A DNA stretch of 64,000 bases, taken from assembly GCA_037783415.1 (NCBI GenBank), contig JAZGTN010000013.1, positions 248,001 to 312,000 on the forward strand, read 5' to 3'. How positions within the stretch are numbered: the stretch's first letter is position 1; every line of letters starts with the position of its first letter. Both the position numbers and the translations under genes were made by a program. The DNA comes from Leptasterias polaris (taxonomy: Eukaryota > Echinodermata > Asteroidea > Forcipulatida > Asteriidae). A model generated the notes under the pieces. The model saw only the letters and a program-made list of their open reading frames with translations, made no database searches and had not been told where the DNA came from. Shown piece after piece: positions 19,629 to 31,700 of this stretch.

Positions 19629-22241
19629 CTGTTGGATAACGGGAACCAATCAGTCGATCTGAAGCAACACTGCTAAAAACAACACCAGGGCTTGGAACAA
19701 ATGTACCCACTAGACCACTGGCCAGAGTCCAGAAATTTTAGCATTAGAACAGTAACCCCCATGTCTGAGCATGGATGACTAACCTTTCTTGAAATAGTGG
19801 AGAATATTTGGCAGTCAGCTACTTGGCAATAGACCTTATTGCATATGACGTCATTTGAGTAGGGCGCCCTCACCTAGAGGTCAAAAGGAAGATGCTCATT
19901 GGCCAGTCTTGTGCGCCGCGCGTACAAATCAGCGCGTTTCCATTGTTTCATCATCAGTTTACCTCTAAGATGGCGGCTTGGTGACGTCAATGCATAAGGT
20001 CTATTGACTGTATTTTTGACTGCATGAGGGTGCTTTCAAGTGCATCGCAATAAAAGTTTTATCATATTTTGACTGTCTGTATGTTGTTTTCTTGTATCAG
20101 TGACCAAATAATTATTAATAAAAAATAACAATGAAAAAATAGTTTATTTTACTTGTTTTGCATCATGTAAATTTGGTTCACACACGCCCCCTCGCAGTCA
20201 AAAATAATGTGAATTAGGCTTCCATGCAACCCCCCTGGAAAGGAAATGTCGTTTGGCAACTTACCTCACACATTTCATAGGTTAGCAAGGAATTTTCGCT
20301 TGTGCGCAAGCATACTTAAAGCTCACCAGAATAAGGTTGCCAGCAAAAATACCATTTAATTTGTGACTGGTATCCTGCTCCTTTCTGCTCAGAATAGCAA
20401 AGCAATATTCTGTGCTATTTATAAAGCAACTCTATGAAATTGTGCCAAGGGCCCAATGCTATAGAGCTGCTTTATAATATTATGCAAACTTTTCTGCTTA
20501 CTTTATAGCAAAAGAAATTTGCTTAAGCGCGAGTGTTTTTCACAAGTTACACACATGTAGCAAGAAAATAAGACAACCAGTTCGCGCGATCACCCTGGAT
20601 TTGTATGATTGAGTCAGTCATGTGCTTACAGTTAAGCACCGGAAGATTTTTATAGAATGAATAGTCTTGACTGGTGCAAAACATTGACCTTTGTAATCAA
20701 AATCACAATATTGTTTTACTAATTAGAGGATCTCTAATCCATACCTGTGCAGGGCCCATACTTCCAACAGAGATCAAACTGCTGAAGTACGGATAGCTCT
20801 TTTTCTCTCAACAGCGCCCTGGCAGCCTTCTCATCCAAAACTTCAAAACAAACCAGATAAAAACACAAATTGTAGACCCTATCTATGCTGTACTTTGACT
20901 TACTTCCTTCAACATCAACAAAATTGACAGGCTTTCAAGTGTGATGCAATAACAGTGGACAAAACAATGTAGCCTACTGCACTATCACATTCCTTTAAGC
21001 ATGCACTGATGACAATTGTGCACAAACCATGAAAACATGCACGATTGTACGCGCCACACACACCTCTCAGCCAATGAAAGCTCTTCATTGACATTTGTGA
21101 GGTCGCTGTTTGGGCATGTAGTCGGGAGGATGGAGGGTTATGATTATCGCAACTATGTTGGGTTCAAGACTAATTATAGGCCTATTAGTCTATATTATTA
21201 CTGTTTTGACTTATTCTGACAATGACAGTCACAGAACAAAAAACCCCAGTAAACTAAGCAGCACCGACGCCCTCCTCCTGTTGACAAAAACTCACAAAAC
21301 TAAAAAGGCGAAAAAAACAAATTTATTAACCCTTGTTCTACGATCAATACTACTACTAGTACTACTACAACTACTCTAGTTCATGATTGCAATAATTCCA
21401 GCATTCTTTCCTCCATGTGTCAACCTTCGATCATCTGTTTTAAAAAAACACCACAGATTTATCGCGTTTATAATCATTTATAAACATGGTGTATCACAAA
21501 TATAAACCATGCCACCTGGTGTGCCCCGCCCAACTAATACGACTTGGCCAAGGATTCAGCTTGGTGTTTGCGACAGACCTTTTTTATATGTAAGCATCGT
21601 TAAAGCATGGAGGAAGGAAAAGATGGTTAAAGGGTGTGTACAACATTGGTAAGAATGAAAATATAAATGTTCACAGATTTGCACATAACTTCCATGGTAT
21701 AAAAGATGGTCATGGTGGAAAACTTCCCTTGAAATAGTTTTGCTTGAAATGCCATAGTTTTTAGGAAATGAGTAAAATAATAGTCCTTATCCTGCAGGAT
21801 AAATTCCGATGTTTGAAAAGAAGTTAAAACACATAAGGGGGTTTTTCACTGTTTTCTCATGGCTCCGAAGACCGATTTAGCTTAAACTTTCACAGGTTTG
21901 TTATTTCATGTATATGTTGGATCACATCAAGTTTGGATACAGGTCTTTGACAATTACCAATGTTGTACACACCCTTTAAGCGTTAATGATTTATGTTATG
22001 GTAATTTTGTGTTTATACTGTTAATTAAATAGACATTATAAAATAGACGTTAGTGTTCTGTTGCTGCTGCTTCGGTGTAGTGTAACTAAACTGAGTGGAA
22101 AGTCAGAAATCATAATCATGTGTTACCATTTTTGGGGTTTGTCAATTCTGCCTCCTCATCAGCTGCCTTTGCCTTCCTGGAACGATCAACTTCCTTCTTA
22201 TGTTTAGCAAAAACATCGGTGATCAATCGTTGGCCCGACAT
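19517..22241 (-). CDS. POLD4: POLD4, DNA polymerase delta subunit 4 (p12); last exon unresolved
   Basis: Minus-strand gene with three clear coding exons: 22241-22127, 20840-20745 and 19628-19517, phases 1, 1, 2. POLD4/p12 is the small accessory subunit that stabilises the DNA polymerase delta holoenzyme and contacts PCNA. The N-terminus MSGQRLITDVF aligns with the family's RLITD start and forms a PIP-box-like motif (Q4, I7, V10, F11). Exon 2 carries LLREKELSVLQQFDLCWKYG and PCT, exon 3 carries GITRLERWERAEKHGHNPPD and IIKRNPEADEYTQ; these are the family's signature blocks. 107 residues are covered. The family normally ends about nine residues later in an SLW-type tail. Reading past the GTATGT donor gives 14 extra residues and a stop at 19477, which I consider less likely than splicing to a short last exon. 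It is divergently paired with TBL2. Confidence 0.9.
19828..20010. mobile_element. MITE-like element in POLD4 intron 2 (~183 bp)
   Basis: The ends CAATAGACCTTATTGCATAT and GCATAAGGTCTATTG are inverted, each followed inward by a TGACGTCA-type motif. A probable partial relative begins at 63740 (TAGACCTTTCTATTGCAACG). Confidence 0.75.
20010..20207. mobile_element. MITE-like element, TATTTTTGACTG family
   Basis: The inverted ends are TATTTTTGACTGCATGAGGG and CCCTCGCAGTCAAAAATA, with TA at both outer edges. It abuts the previous element back to back. A second copy is at 56679-56890. Confidence 0.75.
20745..20840 (-). CDS. POLD4: POLD4 exon 2
   Basis: The minus-strand acceptor GTTTTGAAG precedes TTTTGGATG and the donor is ACAG|GTATGG; 96 bases, phase 1 in and out. 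It encodes VLDEKAARALLREKELSVLQ, then QFDLCWKYGPCT. Confidence 0.9.
21627..21979. mobile_element. MITE with perfect 26-bp TIRs and TTAA ends
   Basis: 353 bp bounded by TTAA on both sides. The left 26 bases, starting TTAAAGGGTGTGTACAACAT, are the exact reverse complement of the right 26. TTAA target sites are the hallmark of piggyBac-type elements. No transposase is inside, so it is non-autonomous. The perfect ends suggest it is young. It lies in POLD4 intron 1. Confidence 0.92.
22127..22241 (-). CDS. POLD4: POLD4 exon 1
   Basis: ATG at 22241 to AATG|GTAACA, 115 bases, phase 1 out. It encodes MSGQRLITDVFAKHKKEVDR and a Lys/Glu-rich linker. The frame stays open upstream to 22334, but the homology begins at this methionine. 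Confidence 0.9.
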
Positions 22242-22617
22242 GGTCAAGAATAGTAGTGGGGAACCATGGGGGAACTGAAGAAAAAGACTTTGTTTTTGTT
22301 GCGATCGCTCGTGATTTAAAGACCCACACAACAATCAATAGCATGTGTGAACTTGTTTACGGACGCTAACCTGTTCTATTTTTAGCATACCTTCTTCAAC
22401 TTGTCTAAGTCTCCCCTTGTAAAATTTACTAGTCTTGATTCCAAGACGCTGTAGGGTAGTCGTAAAAAGCAACAGCGTCCTCTGTTGACAATGTTTTTTT
22501 CGCCTAACAATGGGACTAAGACTAGTTGACCCCCACACGTTGACAAAAAAATTCAGGTCAAACCCGTTAAAACTAGCCGTTAGATTTTCCATACAAGCCG
22601 CGGCGGGAACCTCCAAA
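22242..22617. promoter_or_regulatory. Putative bidirectional promoter POLD4 / TBL2
   Basis: 376 bases separate the two divergent start codons, with no other gene between. No TATA box is obvious in either direction, as is common for shared housekeeping promoters. An upstream ATG at 22510 is in frame with TBL2 and would add 36 residues; the ATG at 22618 (CCAAAATGG) is preferred because it puts the membrane anchor close to the N-terminus, as in vertebrate TBL2. Confidence 0.55.
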
Positions 22618-22798
22618 ATGGCTGGAAATGGCGTCAACGATGGGCTGGCAGAAGGGCAAGAGTCGGATACATTTTTCTCAGCAATCGTAGTAACTTTGTC
22701 GTTAGCTACGGTGATTGGTTTGCTTATGCTCGTGTGTGGTTTTGGGACAAGTGGCAGCAGTCGAGGAAACGTCGAATCAGAAGACAGTCTCAGCAATG
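22618..22798 (+). CDS. TBL2: TBL2 exon 1
   Basis: ATG to AATG|GTAACG, 181 bases, phase 1 out. It encodes an acidic 18-residue N-terminus and the membrane helix FFSAIVVTLSLATVIGLLML. Assignment to TBL2 rests on phase, position and the single N-terminal anchor, since this part is poorly conserved in the family. Confidence 0.85.
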
Positions 22799-25700
22799 GT
22801 AACGTACATAAAATATATTATAAATAAAATTACCGAACTTCGTCACACATAGCCCCATTAACATGATTAACATGATTAATAGTGCCAATACTCTGGACTT
22901 CCTCCGATCCTGAGGAAGTCCAGAGTATTGCAGGTGGATTATTGTTGTTGTTCGATCGTTTTATTCAGTTAAGAATATAATGTGTAAAATTAAATACACA
23001 GCGTAACAATTTGAGCAGCCACTCATAACAACATTATTACATATTAAAACAATGCCTTTAGAATAAGTATATATTACCTGAGCAGTGCCTGTTGGATTTA
23101 TTGCAGGCTATATAATGCTTTAACAATATCATTGATACTCATCATATTGATGAGTGAACCTGCGGCAGGGTTGCAACCTACAGCCAGCCACTGACAATGC
23201 TGAAGATGGGTCTTATCAAATGCTGTTTGATTACATAGTTTGCAAATGCACATATTTGGCCTATAACAATTTGACGTACTGCAGAGTAGATGGTGAAGAC
23301 CATTGCTATACCACATGCCTAAATTACGTCTAGTACGGTCACAGGAGAGACTATCAGGAGCAGGAGCATAATGAAGTGGGTCAAGACGTGTATTGTTTTG
23401 GAAAGACTCTCTCACTAAAAATGAGGCTGGTTGCCATCCAATGGCAGACATAAGAGAGGAGGTCGACGCATATTTAGACACACCAAACCACAGTTTGATT
23501 AGTCTCCCTTGAATCTCATCCAGAAACATAGTCATTGTCGGTGAGGTTTGGGGCTAGTGTTTTTAATGCATAAGTTGAGGTTGGAAGGACTATACTAAGG
23601 AATATGCGCTCAAGTGAGGACAGAGATATTCTGGTAAGTGGGATTCTCATAGCAACTTTTGCACATGTTGAGATACCCTTGTTTTATACGAAGATGCTTG
23701 GTGTGCCCTGACAAGCCACCTTTCGTTTGGAAAACAACACCCAGATATGTAAATTGATTTATGATGTCCAGACTTTCTCCCTTATATTTGACTACATCAG
23801 ATGATGCTAGTTTCCCTCCTTTGCGAAATTTCATGACTTTAGTTTTACCAGTGTTGACTTTCATTCTATTAGTTTCACAGTAGTGGTCTAGATTGATCAT
23901 AGCCTGATGCATTGAGGTCAAGTTATTTGAACAAATAGCTACATCATCCGCATACATGAGAATGTGGACATCTTCCATGTCACCTATCAAGGCAGAGGGG
24001 AGGTCAGAGGTAAACAGCGAAAAAAGGTGTGGTGATAAACATTCACCTTGGGGAACACCCCTGGTCTGTTTTATTGGATCGCTCACCCAGTTACCGACGG
24101 TAACTTGTATGAAGTTCTGTGTTAGCATTGCGGCTAAAGCGTGTAAGAACTTGTACGACACACCCAGATATGTGAGTTTCTGAAGAAGTAATGATCTATC
24201 CACACTATCGAATGCTTTGGTGAAGTCTACGAAAGTTACGTAGAGTGGACATTTTGGCTTGTCAATTGAATCTTTTACTAGTGCACGCAGTTCAGTTATA
24301 GCAGTTTGTGTGGACTTAGAATGCCTAAAACCATGTTGTTGCTCAGGGATTATATCATTTTTCTCAGCCCAAACATAAAGTCGAAGCTGAGACAGTATAT
24401 ATGTGTAAAGCTTCATTGCACATACCTGGAGGGCTATTCCTCGGTATGCATCAGGTGATGTCAACTGACCTTTGCCCTTATAGAGGGTAAGGAGGTGGCT
24501 TTCCAGCCATATAGCAGGGCATGTACCATGTGTGAAAATATAGTCATATAATGCTTGAAGGGGGTGGGACAAAATGTCTATGGCACCTTTGTAACAGTCG
24601 TACGCTATACCGTCTGGTCCTGGGGACTTACTGGTCTTAGCATGATTGATAGCTCTTCTAACATCAATTAATGTGATAGGTGCATCAAGAATAACATCAG
24701 ATATACTAGGAATAAATGCAGGTATAGCAACTGGTTCGGGGGATTGCAGCATGTTCGAAAAATGGGTGTGCCAGATCTCAGGTTGGACTTGCATACAGTA
24801 GGAGATGATTTTGTTTTACTATGTCTCCAGAAATGCCAGAAATCGTTAATATCATTCTCAGCCTTAGCAATCTTGCGAGCCAACATTGTTTCCTCGTGTA
24901 TTGCCTTCTTTTTTCTCTTTGTTCGTTGGAATTCTACTACGAGGTCACTATGGTGTTTGAGGAGTTCCACTTTGTTACTCCCTTTGGAGCGCTTTATGGC
25001 GTTATATGAGCGCCTGACCTCATTTTTCAAAATGTAGCAATCCCTATCAAACCATGCCTTTGATTTCCTAGAAATACCAGTAACCTTGGAATCATGTATG
25101 GCACTAATTATACAATTAAAAGCATTATTAGCATTCCCAGTCTCTTGGAGTGATTCATAAAAGATAACATTATTAAAGTTGGTGACAAGTTGTCCATGGT
25201 CCGTGCGGCGTATAGGTCTGGGACGTTCCTTCAGAGACAGAGAGTAGGTCATGTCGAAAGTGGTTGATACGATCTGGTGCTTTGTCTCCAGGGACGGCTC
25301 AACGGCAACTGGAGTATTGGCACTACTGATGGGGCTACATGTACGTCACATTACGGCTACGCTTTTTTGAATTTTAGACGCCCACTTTTTTGTGCAACAT
25401 AAAAAAGGGAGAATACCGGTTTACCATTGACGTCCTGTATTCAATCAAGGCGACCCTGAAATCGAGGCAAATCTTTTACCTCTCTGCGCAATGTAAACAG
25501 TCCCTAGATACAATTTTTGTGGTTTGACTTGCCAAGCAAAGAGTCTCCTCTCCTTTGACCAAAACTTAGAAACATGTAAGGCTCCACTGGTTTGTAAATG
25601 CAAAAAGTTCTACAAGGTACAAAAATATGTCATACTGTCAGGGCCATAACAGTACAAAAATTTGCCCACCGAAAAAGTTTCATCAAACACTTTTTCAATT

Positions 25701-28700
25701 CACAATTCACGATGATCAAATCATGTGACTGAACATTCTGCTGAGCATTCTTTTATATCATTTTCTTATAGTCTGGAGAATAATTTGTGTAGACTGTAGT
25801 GTAACCCTCATATATATCATTAATAATATTAAAATTTAAACATCGGCTTGGTGATTCAATTATCACTGTTTTTTTTATGCTTTATTATAAATGTTAAGAA
25901 ACATAAAAAGACACAAAACTAAATAAAAATCAGATTTGAAAGCCAAGAATTATTTACACTTTTATTTTATTTTTTTAGTTTTTGCAAATTACCATGGTAA
26001 TTTTTTTAATTAAATAAAAAATATTTTGAATAAAATGAAGACAACTGCTGGCTATAGAGTCATACACGAAGTCTCACAGAACACCACTGCAGATGTTTCT
26101 TCCGCGTATAGCTTCACCGGGACACCATACTTTCTTGTTTGCCTCGAAAACAGGTAAAACTCAAAACAAATGGGACGCTATTGAAGTCATTGAAGATCGG
26201 TGCGTGGTGTGAAAGTTTCAATGTCTATCAAGTTTTAATATATGTTTGCATACTTCTTATAAACAAAGGAAGGTAATTAGGGCATCAGTTGATATATGGC
26301 ATCATTTTTTTATTTTCAATTCAAAGAAAAAGGCATGGTACATGTACCTCGAAAACAGGACAGGGGAGGATACGTAAGTTTAGTGATGTGATATCATTCA
26401 TAGAAAATAATTTGTTGATGGTTTTTAATTTTATTTTATAAATCTCACACTCAGATTAACGAGATTCGAGAAATCATGTATGAGATGAGAAATATATCCA
26501 TTCCGGCCACCACATTCTAAAGCAAGGAACGATGTTTTGCCTTAAATGTTTTTTATTTTTATTACCTCTACTCTAGTGTAGTGGGTGTAGTGTTAAATCG
26601 TCACTAAACTATACGGTCCACCCAATCGTTTGGTTGAACAGGTTGAAATACCCTCGCGGAAGTTTAAATTAAAGGGATTTAATAGATTTTTAATAATATG
26701 TTGGACTGAATTTCCCCTTTTTTAATATTTTTTTTGAGGAATTGGTAGGTAAAACCCAATCGTTTGGTTGAACAGATTGAAATATTCTCGCGAAAGTTTA
26801 ATAAATTAAAGGGATTTAATAGAATTTTTTATGTATGTATCTTGGACTGTATTTCCCCTTTTTTAATATTTCTTTTGAGGAATTGGTAGCTAAAACATAA
26901 AATGTTTACCCTTACGTTACGGCTAAAAAAAAAGAAAATTCAAGGTCTCATTTCATCCCTTTGCCCGGATGGAACTCCCCCTCTCACTCAGTCTCGCGCA
27001 CTCATTATGCCCAAAGAAAGGAACTGAAATGGAGTGTAGCGAGGAGTGTTGTCATGGTTGTCAACTTTGTCAAGACCACCAACATAGGCTCGAACATGTC
27101 GAAAATGGCGTTGTTTTTTCATGATTTTGACACTTTGGTTCAAAGTGCCTGTGCCTCTTTTTATAACTTCTGTGAACCTCTCTGCAGGTAAGGATATAAC
27201 TTGACCTAATTGTAAGGGAGATAAAGTGGCGGTTGGATACATAATTTTAGCCGGATATTGCTGTGCAATGTTGCAAGTACTAGACTGCCAGTGCTCTGTT
27301 TATGGTTTATAAATTATGTTAATGTTTATTATGTCTGCCACCGTCGGGAGGATAGAGGGTTGATTGTCGCAACCAGTAAAATATTATAACCAGGGTTGTA
27401 GCTAGAACATTTTGAGTGCCGGCTAATTTACAATCAAAATAGAGCGAAGCTTTTAATTTTACTGCTTTAAAAATGGATTTGTATGGGTTTTCTGAGACAT
27501 GATTATGGATTTTTGTAATGCATTTTAAGGTATGTAAATCTGTTATTTAAAACTTCATTACAGTTTCAATAGGCTTCAAGCTGTAACAACATTTTTAGGG
27601 CAAGGCCACTTTGGTCTTGGAGCAAACAAAATTTTGGAGGGCTCCAAAGCCAGTAGATAGAGCACAAAGGCCAAACATGTTATTTTAACAAAGGCCTGAA
27701 GGCTATAAATAAACTATTAGTTGTAAATCAAAATAAAACCTTAATGCATTAGTTACTCTGAAAAAAGCAATTTACAAAAAAATACTATTTTGAAAATTGG
27801 CCAGGGGTTTCCCCATGGGTGGTAAACCGGATGGAACAATTTGCATGAATAAAATGTTAATAAATCATATCTTATTCAAAAACAAACATTAAATCTAAAA
27901 GCCAGCAGATGTCAACACACTTTCCAGGTTTAAAAGAACACGAAACCCACTCCTAAGAGTCACAAAACCAGGTCACACCACACAGACACAGCACATGCGT
28001 CTCGCTTTGGAGTAAAGCAAGAGTATTACAAAGTAAAACAATTGTATAACAACTGTAGAGGATTAGCTACAAAGACACCACGCATGTGGCTTGTCTTTTG
28101 AGTGAAGCAAGAGTATTGCAAACTAAAACAATTGTATAACAAACTGCAGAGGATTAAGATAAGAGTAATTGGGTCTCAATTGGAGGGTCAATCATTCTCC
28201 CTGACATGTCTGGATAGTGTCCAGCTGTCTGGGGCTAACATTAAAGAAAAGGACATCCAACTGTCGGCTTCCTTTGGGTTGAAAATGTGTTTTATTTAAT
28301 CATTGACAACTGGGGAAAAACAAGTTTACCATTCAAACTGAACAAGCGATCGACTGTGTAAAAGAGGTAGTTCATTTTATTGTAACTTTTGTTGCATTTT
28401 GTGCCGGTCCGTAGGATGTTCATCTAGTCTGTGTGGCGGTCGGCAATAGCAAATGCCGGTTACACCCGACCGGCGCCGACCGGCGTGGCTACAACGCTGA
28501 TTATAACTATGGCGAGTAGGATCAAGTCTGCTTCATCTGGTACAATACACAGACACATCACTCAAATCTACGTTCCTTCGACATCCAAAGATCAAGACCG
28601 TCCCAAAAATCATAAAGAATCTAACCCAAAGTATGTTACTGAATATAAAAGAACAACAAGTAAAAAGTCCAAAGGAGCTTGATAATTCCTTGTTGCGGTA

Positions 28701-31700
28701 ATCATAACCCTCCATCCGTTGACGGTCGCCGACTGTCACTCAGATCAATGCAAGGGCGATAAACGTACTACTATAGGCTTACATTACACACACTACACTA
28801 GCAAAGCCAAAAGTTGGACTGCGATGAAAACAATCCATCCTCCCTATTCGGATGGTCATCACAACAAACCATGGGTTATACATGGTACAGAGACCCAAAA
28901 GGGACAGGTGATCACTATAAAAAAATTGTAATTGTTTTAAAAAAAAGTACAATCTGTTTGTTCCCTTGAATGAATCTAGGCTAATTTGTTCCCTCAATTA
29001 ATATTTTTTTACTTCAATATTATTTTGTTCCCTAGAACTAATTTTCATTCCTTCATAATCATTTTGTTCCCTCAAAATTAATGTTGTTTCCTCAAAATAC
29101 TGTTTCAATTTCTATCTCTTGAAATAATTTTGTTCCCTCAAAACTCCTACTACATGTATTTCGTTAACCCCAAAATAATATTTCATTCCCTTGAAATCAC
29201 TCACCAAGGTAAACTAAATTAAGGTAACAAAAATAAAGGATGAAAAAGAGGGGAAAAAACAATGGGTTTCATTGATGAGAAAATATGTCCAGACTGGTAC
29301 CAGGCATTTTGTACCATTGATTGTGTAAGGCCTGTATTCAAGCTGTTTTGTTTATCTCTGTAATATACACACTGCTGTGGATTGTGGAACAGACTTTCCA
29401 CCATTAAATCAATCATTTGGAAAACTCAAGGGAAGCAGGGCTCGAATTTTACACTGGACCACAGGCCAGAGGCCAGTAATTTTAGTGTTGGGCCAGTAAA
29501 CTTATGACCTAACAAGTCCGATGGTCTTGTGTTTTTCAATTGAATAACAGGAACAAATTATGTTCAAGTGTTGACTTTGGTCTGATAAATTAACTTTCGA
29601 TTCTATGAGTAATCAAGTATACTCTTCTCTTACTTGTCTCCGTTCGGGTTCATATAAAAGCAGTCAAATGCATGTTAAACTGTGGCAACAATTTTTAATT
29701 TTCACATTTGAATCTGGTCTTGTAAAAAAATGTCTGGTCCAGTAAAGATTTTGAGCTACAAGCCCTGTAGTCTTGTGGATGTTCTCCCTAAATTCGAGCC
29801 CTGGCCGAAGAAAACTACACTCTTGACCCACTCCCTGGCTGTCTTTAACTTAATGGACTGTAACAAAGAATATTAGTCACTTTACTACGGTGCAAAACAG
29901 TCAAGAAATATTGTTTTTAAAGCAGTAAGTACCAGCAGAAAAAATGGCAAATCCTTGAGACACATCTTCATTCTAACTATCAAATGTAAGAAAAAAAAAT
30001 GTACTTCTTGAGAAGAAACCCAAAACATGTCAGGGTATTTTCAACAAGAACATCAAATTCATCCAGGTTTAGTGAGGTAAAAACAGTAGACCAAGTGCAT
30101 ACATGTCTAGTCGCATCATTCACAAACGGCCTCACATAAACTTAAAATCTCCAAAACTCCCCTTGAGGTTAGTTTTGGTGATTACTTTCATTTCTGATCA
30201 ACAGGGCATTCAGACGAAATAATTTTGCATGACGCTTAATCCATTAACCATGCAAGGAGGCTTTCAGATAGAAATTATCCTTCTGTTCTGGGTCATTACC
30301 CTGCCTTGAACTACATGTACAAAACTAATGAACTTGCGAGTTCCCATTGGAATTGGATTGTCAGTAGTTTCTATCGTCCAATAATACATGTTTACAAGCA
30401 CCCTCTCGGTACTATGCGCCATCTTGTAATATGCACCATCTTGTTAGACTCTAGTCTTTGGAGGGGCAGATTTGTTAAGATTTGTCGAGAACTATGCCAT
30501 GAGAATGTTACGCTATGTCAATTAGTGAAACCTCATACATAGGCGCCAGACCTATATGTACTTCTTAGGAGTACAGCATGGAAAGGAAAGGGTTTTGTCA
30601 AAAACCATGCCACATTCTTTTTTGTGTAAAAATACATGTTATAAAAATGTACTATCACGTACACACATTAAAGTTAGTTTTATGAATCCATTTTACCAGT
30701 GTGCATACGTACATGTATCTCTACTTCTTTGCCAGCAGAAAAGACGAACAACAAATCCAAGAAGTCAAAGGGCAACCAGCAGGGAAAACGACAGCAGAAG
30801 CAGCAGACCAAGCGTGGGGGCCAGAGCGCCTTCAGCCACCCACTCCTTGCCTCCACCCTAAAGGAACACAGTAGCAATGTGCTGGACATGGACTTTAGTA
30901 TAAATGGAAAATACCTTGCTTCGTGTGCTGAAGGTATGATCTAATTCTTTATAATCTGTTAGCATTGAAACTGAGAAATAAAAATCTCATTCATAATACA
31001 CGGGCTGAGGAAGAAAGAGGGAACAATGTTGCAAAACACTCTGTGAACTTTTCTCATTTTTTGCTTTTAACACCTTTTATCAGCGTGTCAGTGCAACAAG
31101 GTCTAAATCACATCGGTGTAAAGGCAAAAACCAAATAATTAGGAGATTATAAGGGTGAAAAGTGGGTTTGGAATGTCATAAGATTTTATCTCGGGGCATG
31201 TTCATGCAAGATACAACTTTGCTGAAGAATCTATTTATGACCTTGTTGCATGGACAGGACGATATTCAATTAAATGTTGTATTGAATTATATTGAATTTA
31301 AATTGATATTTCATCAACATAATGTAAGAACATTTTCTAGACTTGTGAGGTAAATAAACCCAATGCAAGTAGATGTTATAGTGTGCTGCTGTTCACTTTG
31401 TCTTTCCAGATCGCACAGTTCGAGTGTGGAGTGTAAAGGAGTTTAAGGAAAAAGAACACAAGTAAGTTTGGAATATCACTGCACATGTACATACACATGT
31501 ACATGTATGTATGTACATGTGGTGTAATTCTATTGGAACACGAAATAGGCTATTCTTATAGTGATTTCACAACTTTAAAGTTGTTGTCCATTTTTTATTT
31601 TATGTGAAGCTTGAGGTAACGCATGCCATTGCTCACTGTTATCCGTGTTGTTGTAAACTTGCAGATTTTTTTGGTTACAGTTATCAACTACTGTCAATAA

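Noticed and set aside
22335..22796. 153-codon minus-strand frame opposite TBL2 exon 1
   Set aside because: Antisense shadow of TBL2 exon 1 and of the shared promoter; no homology seen.
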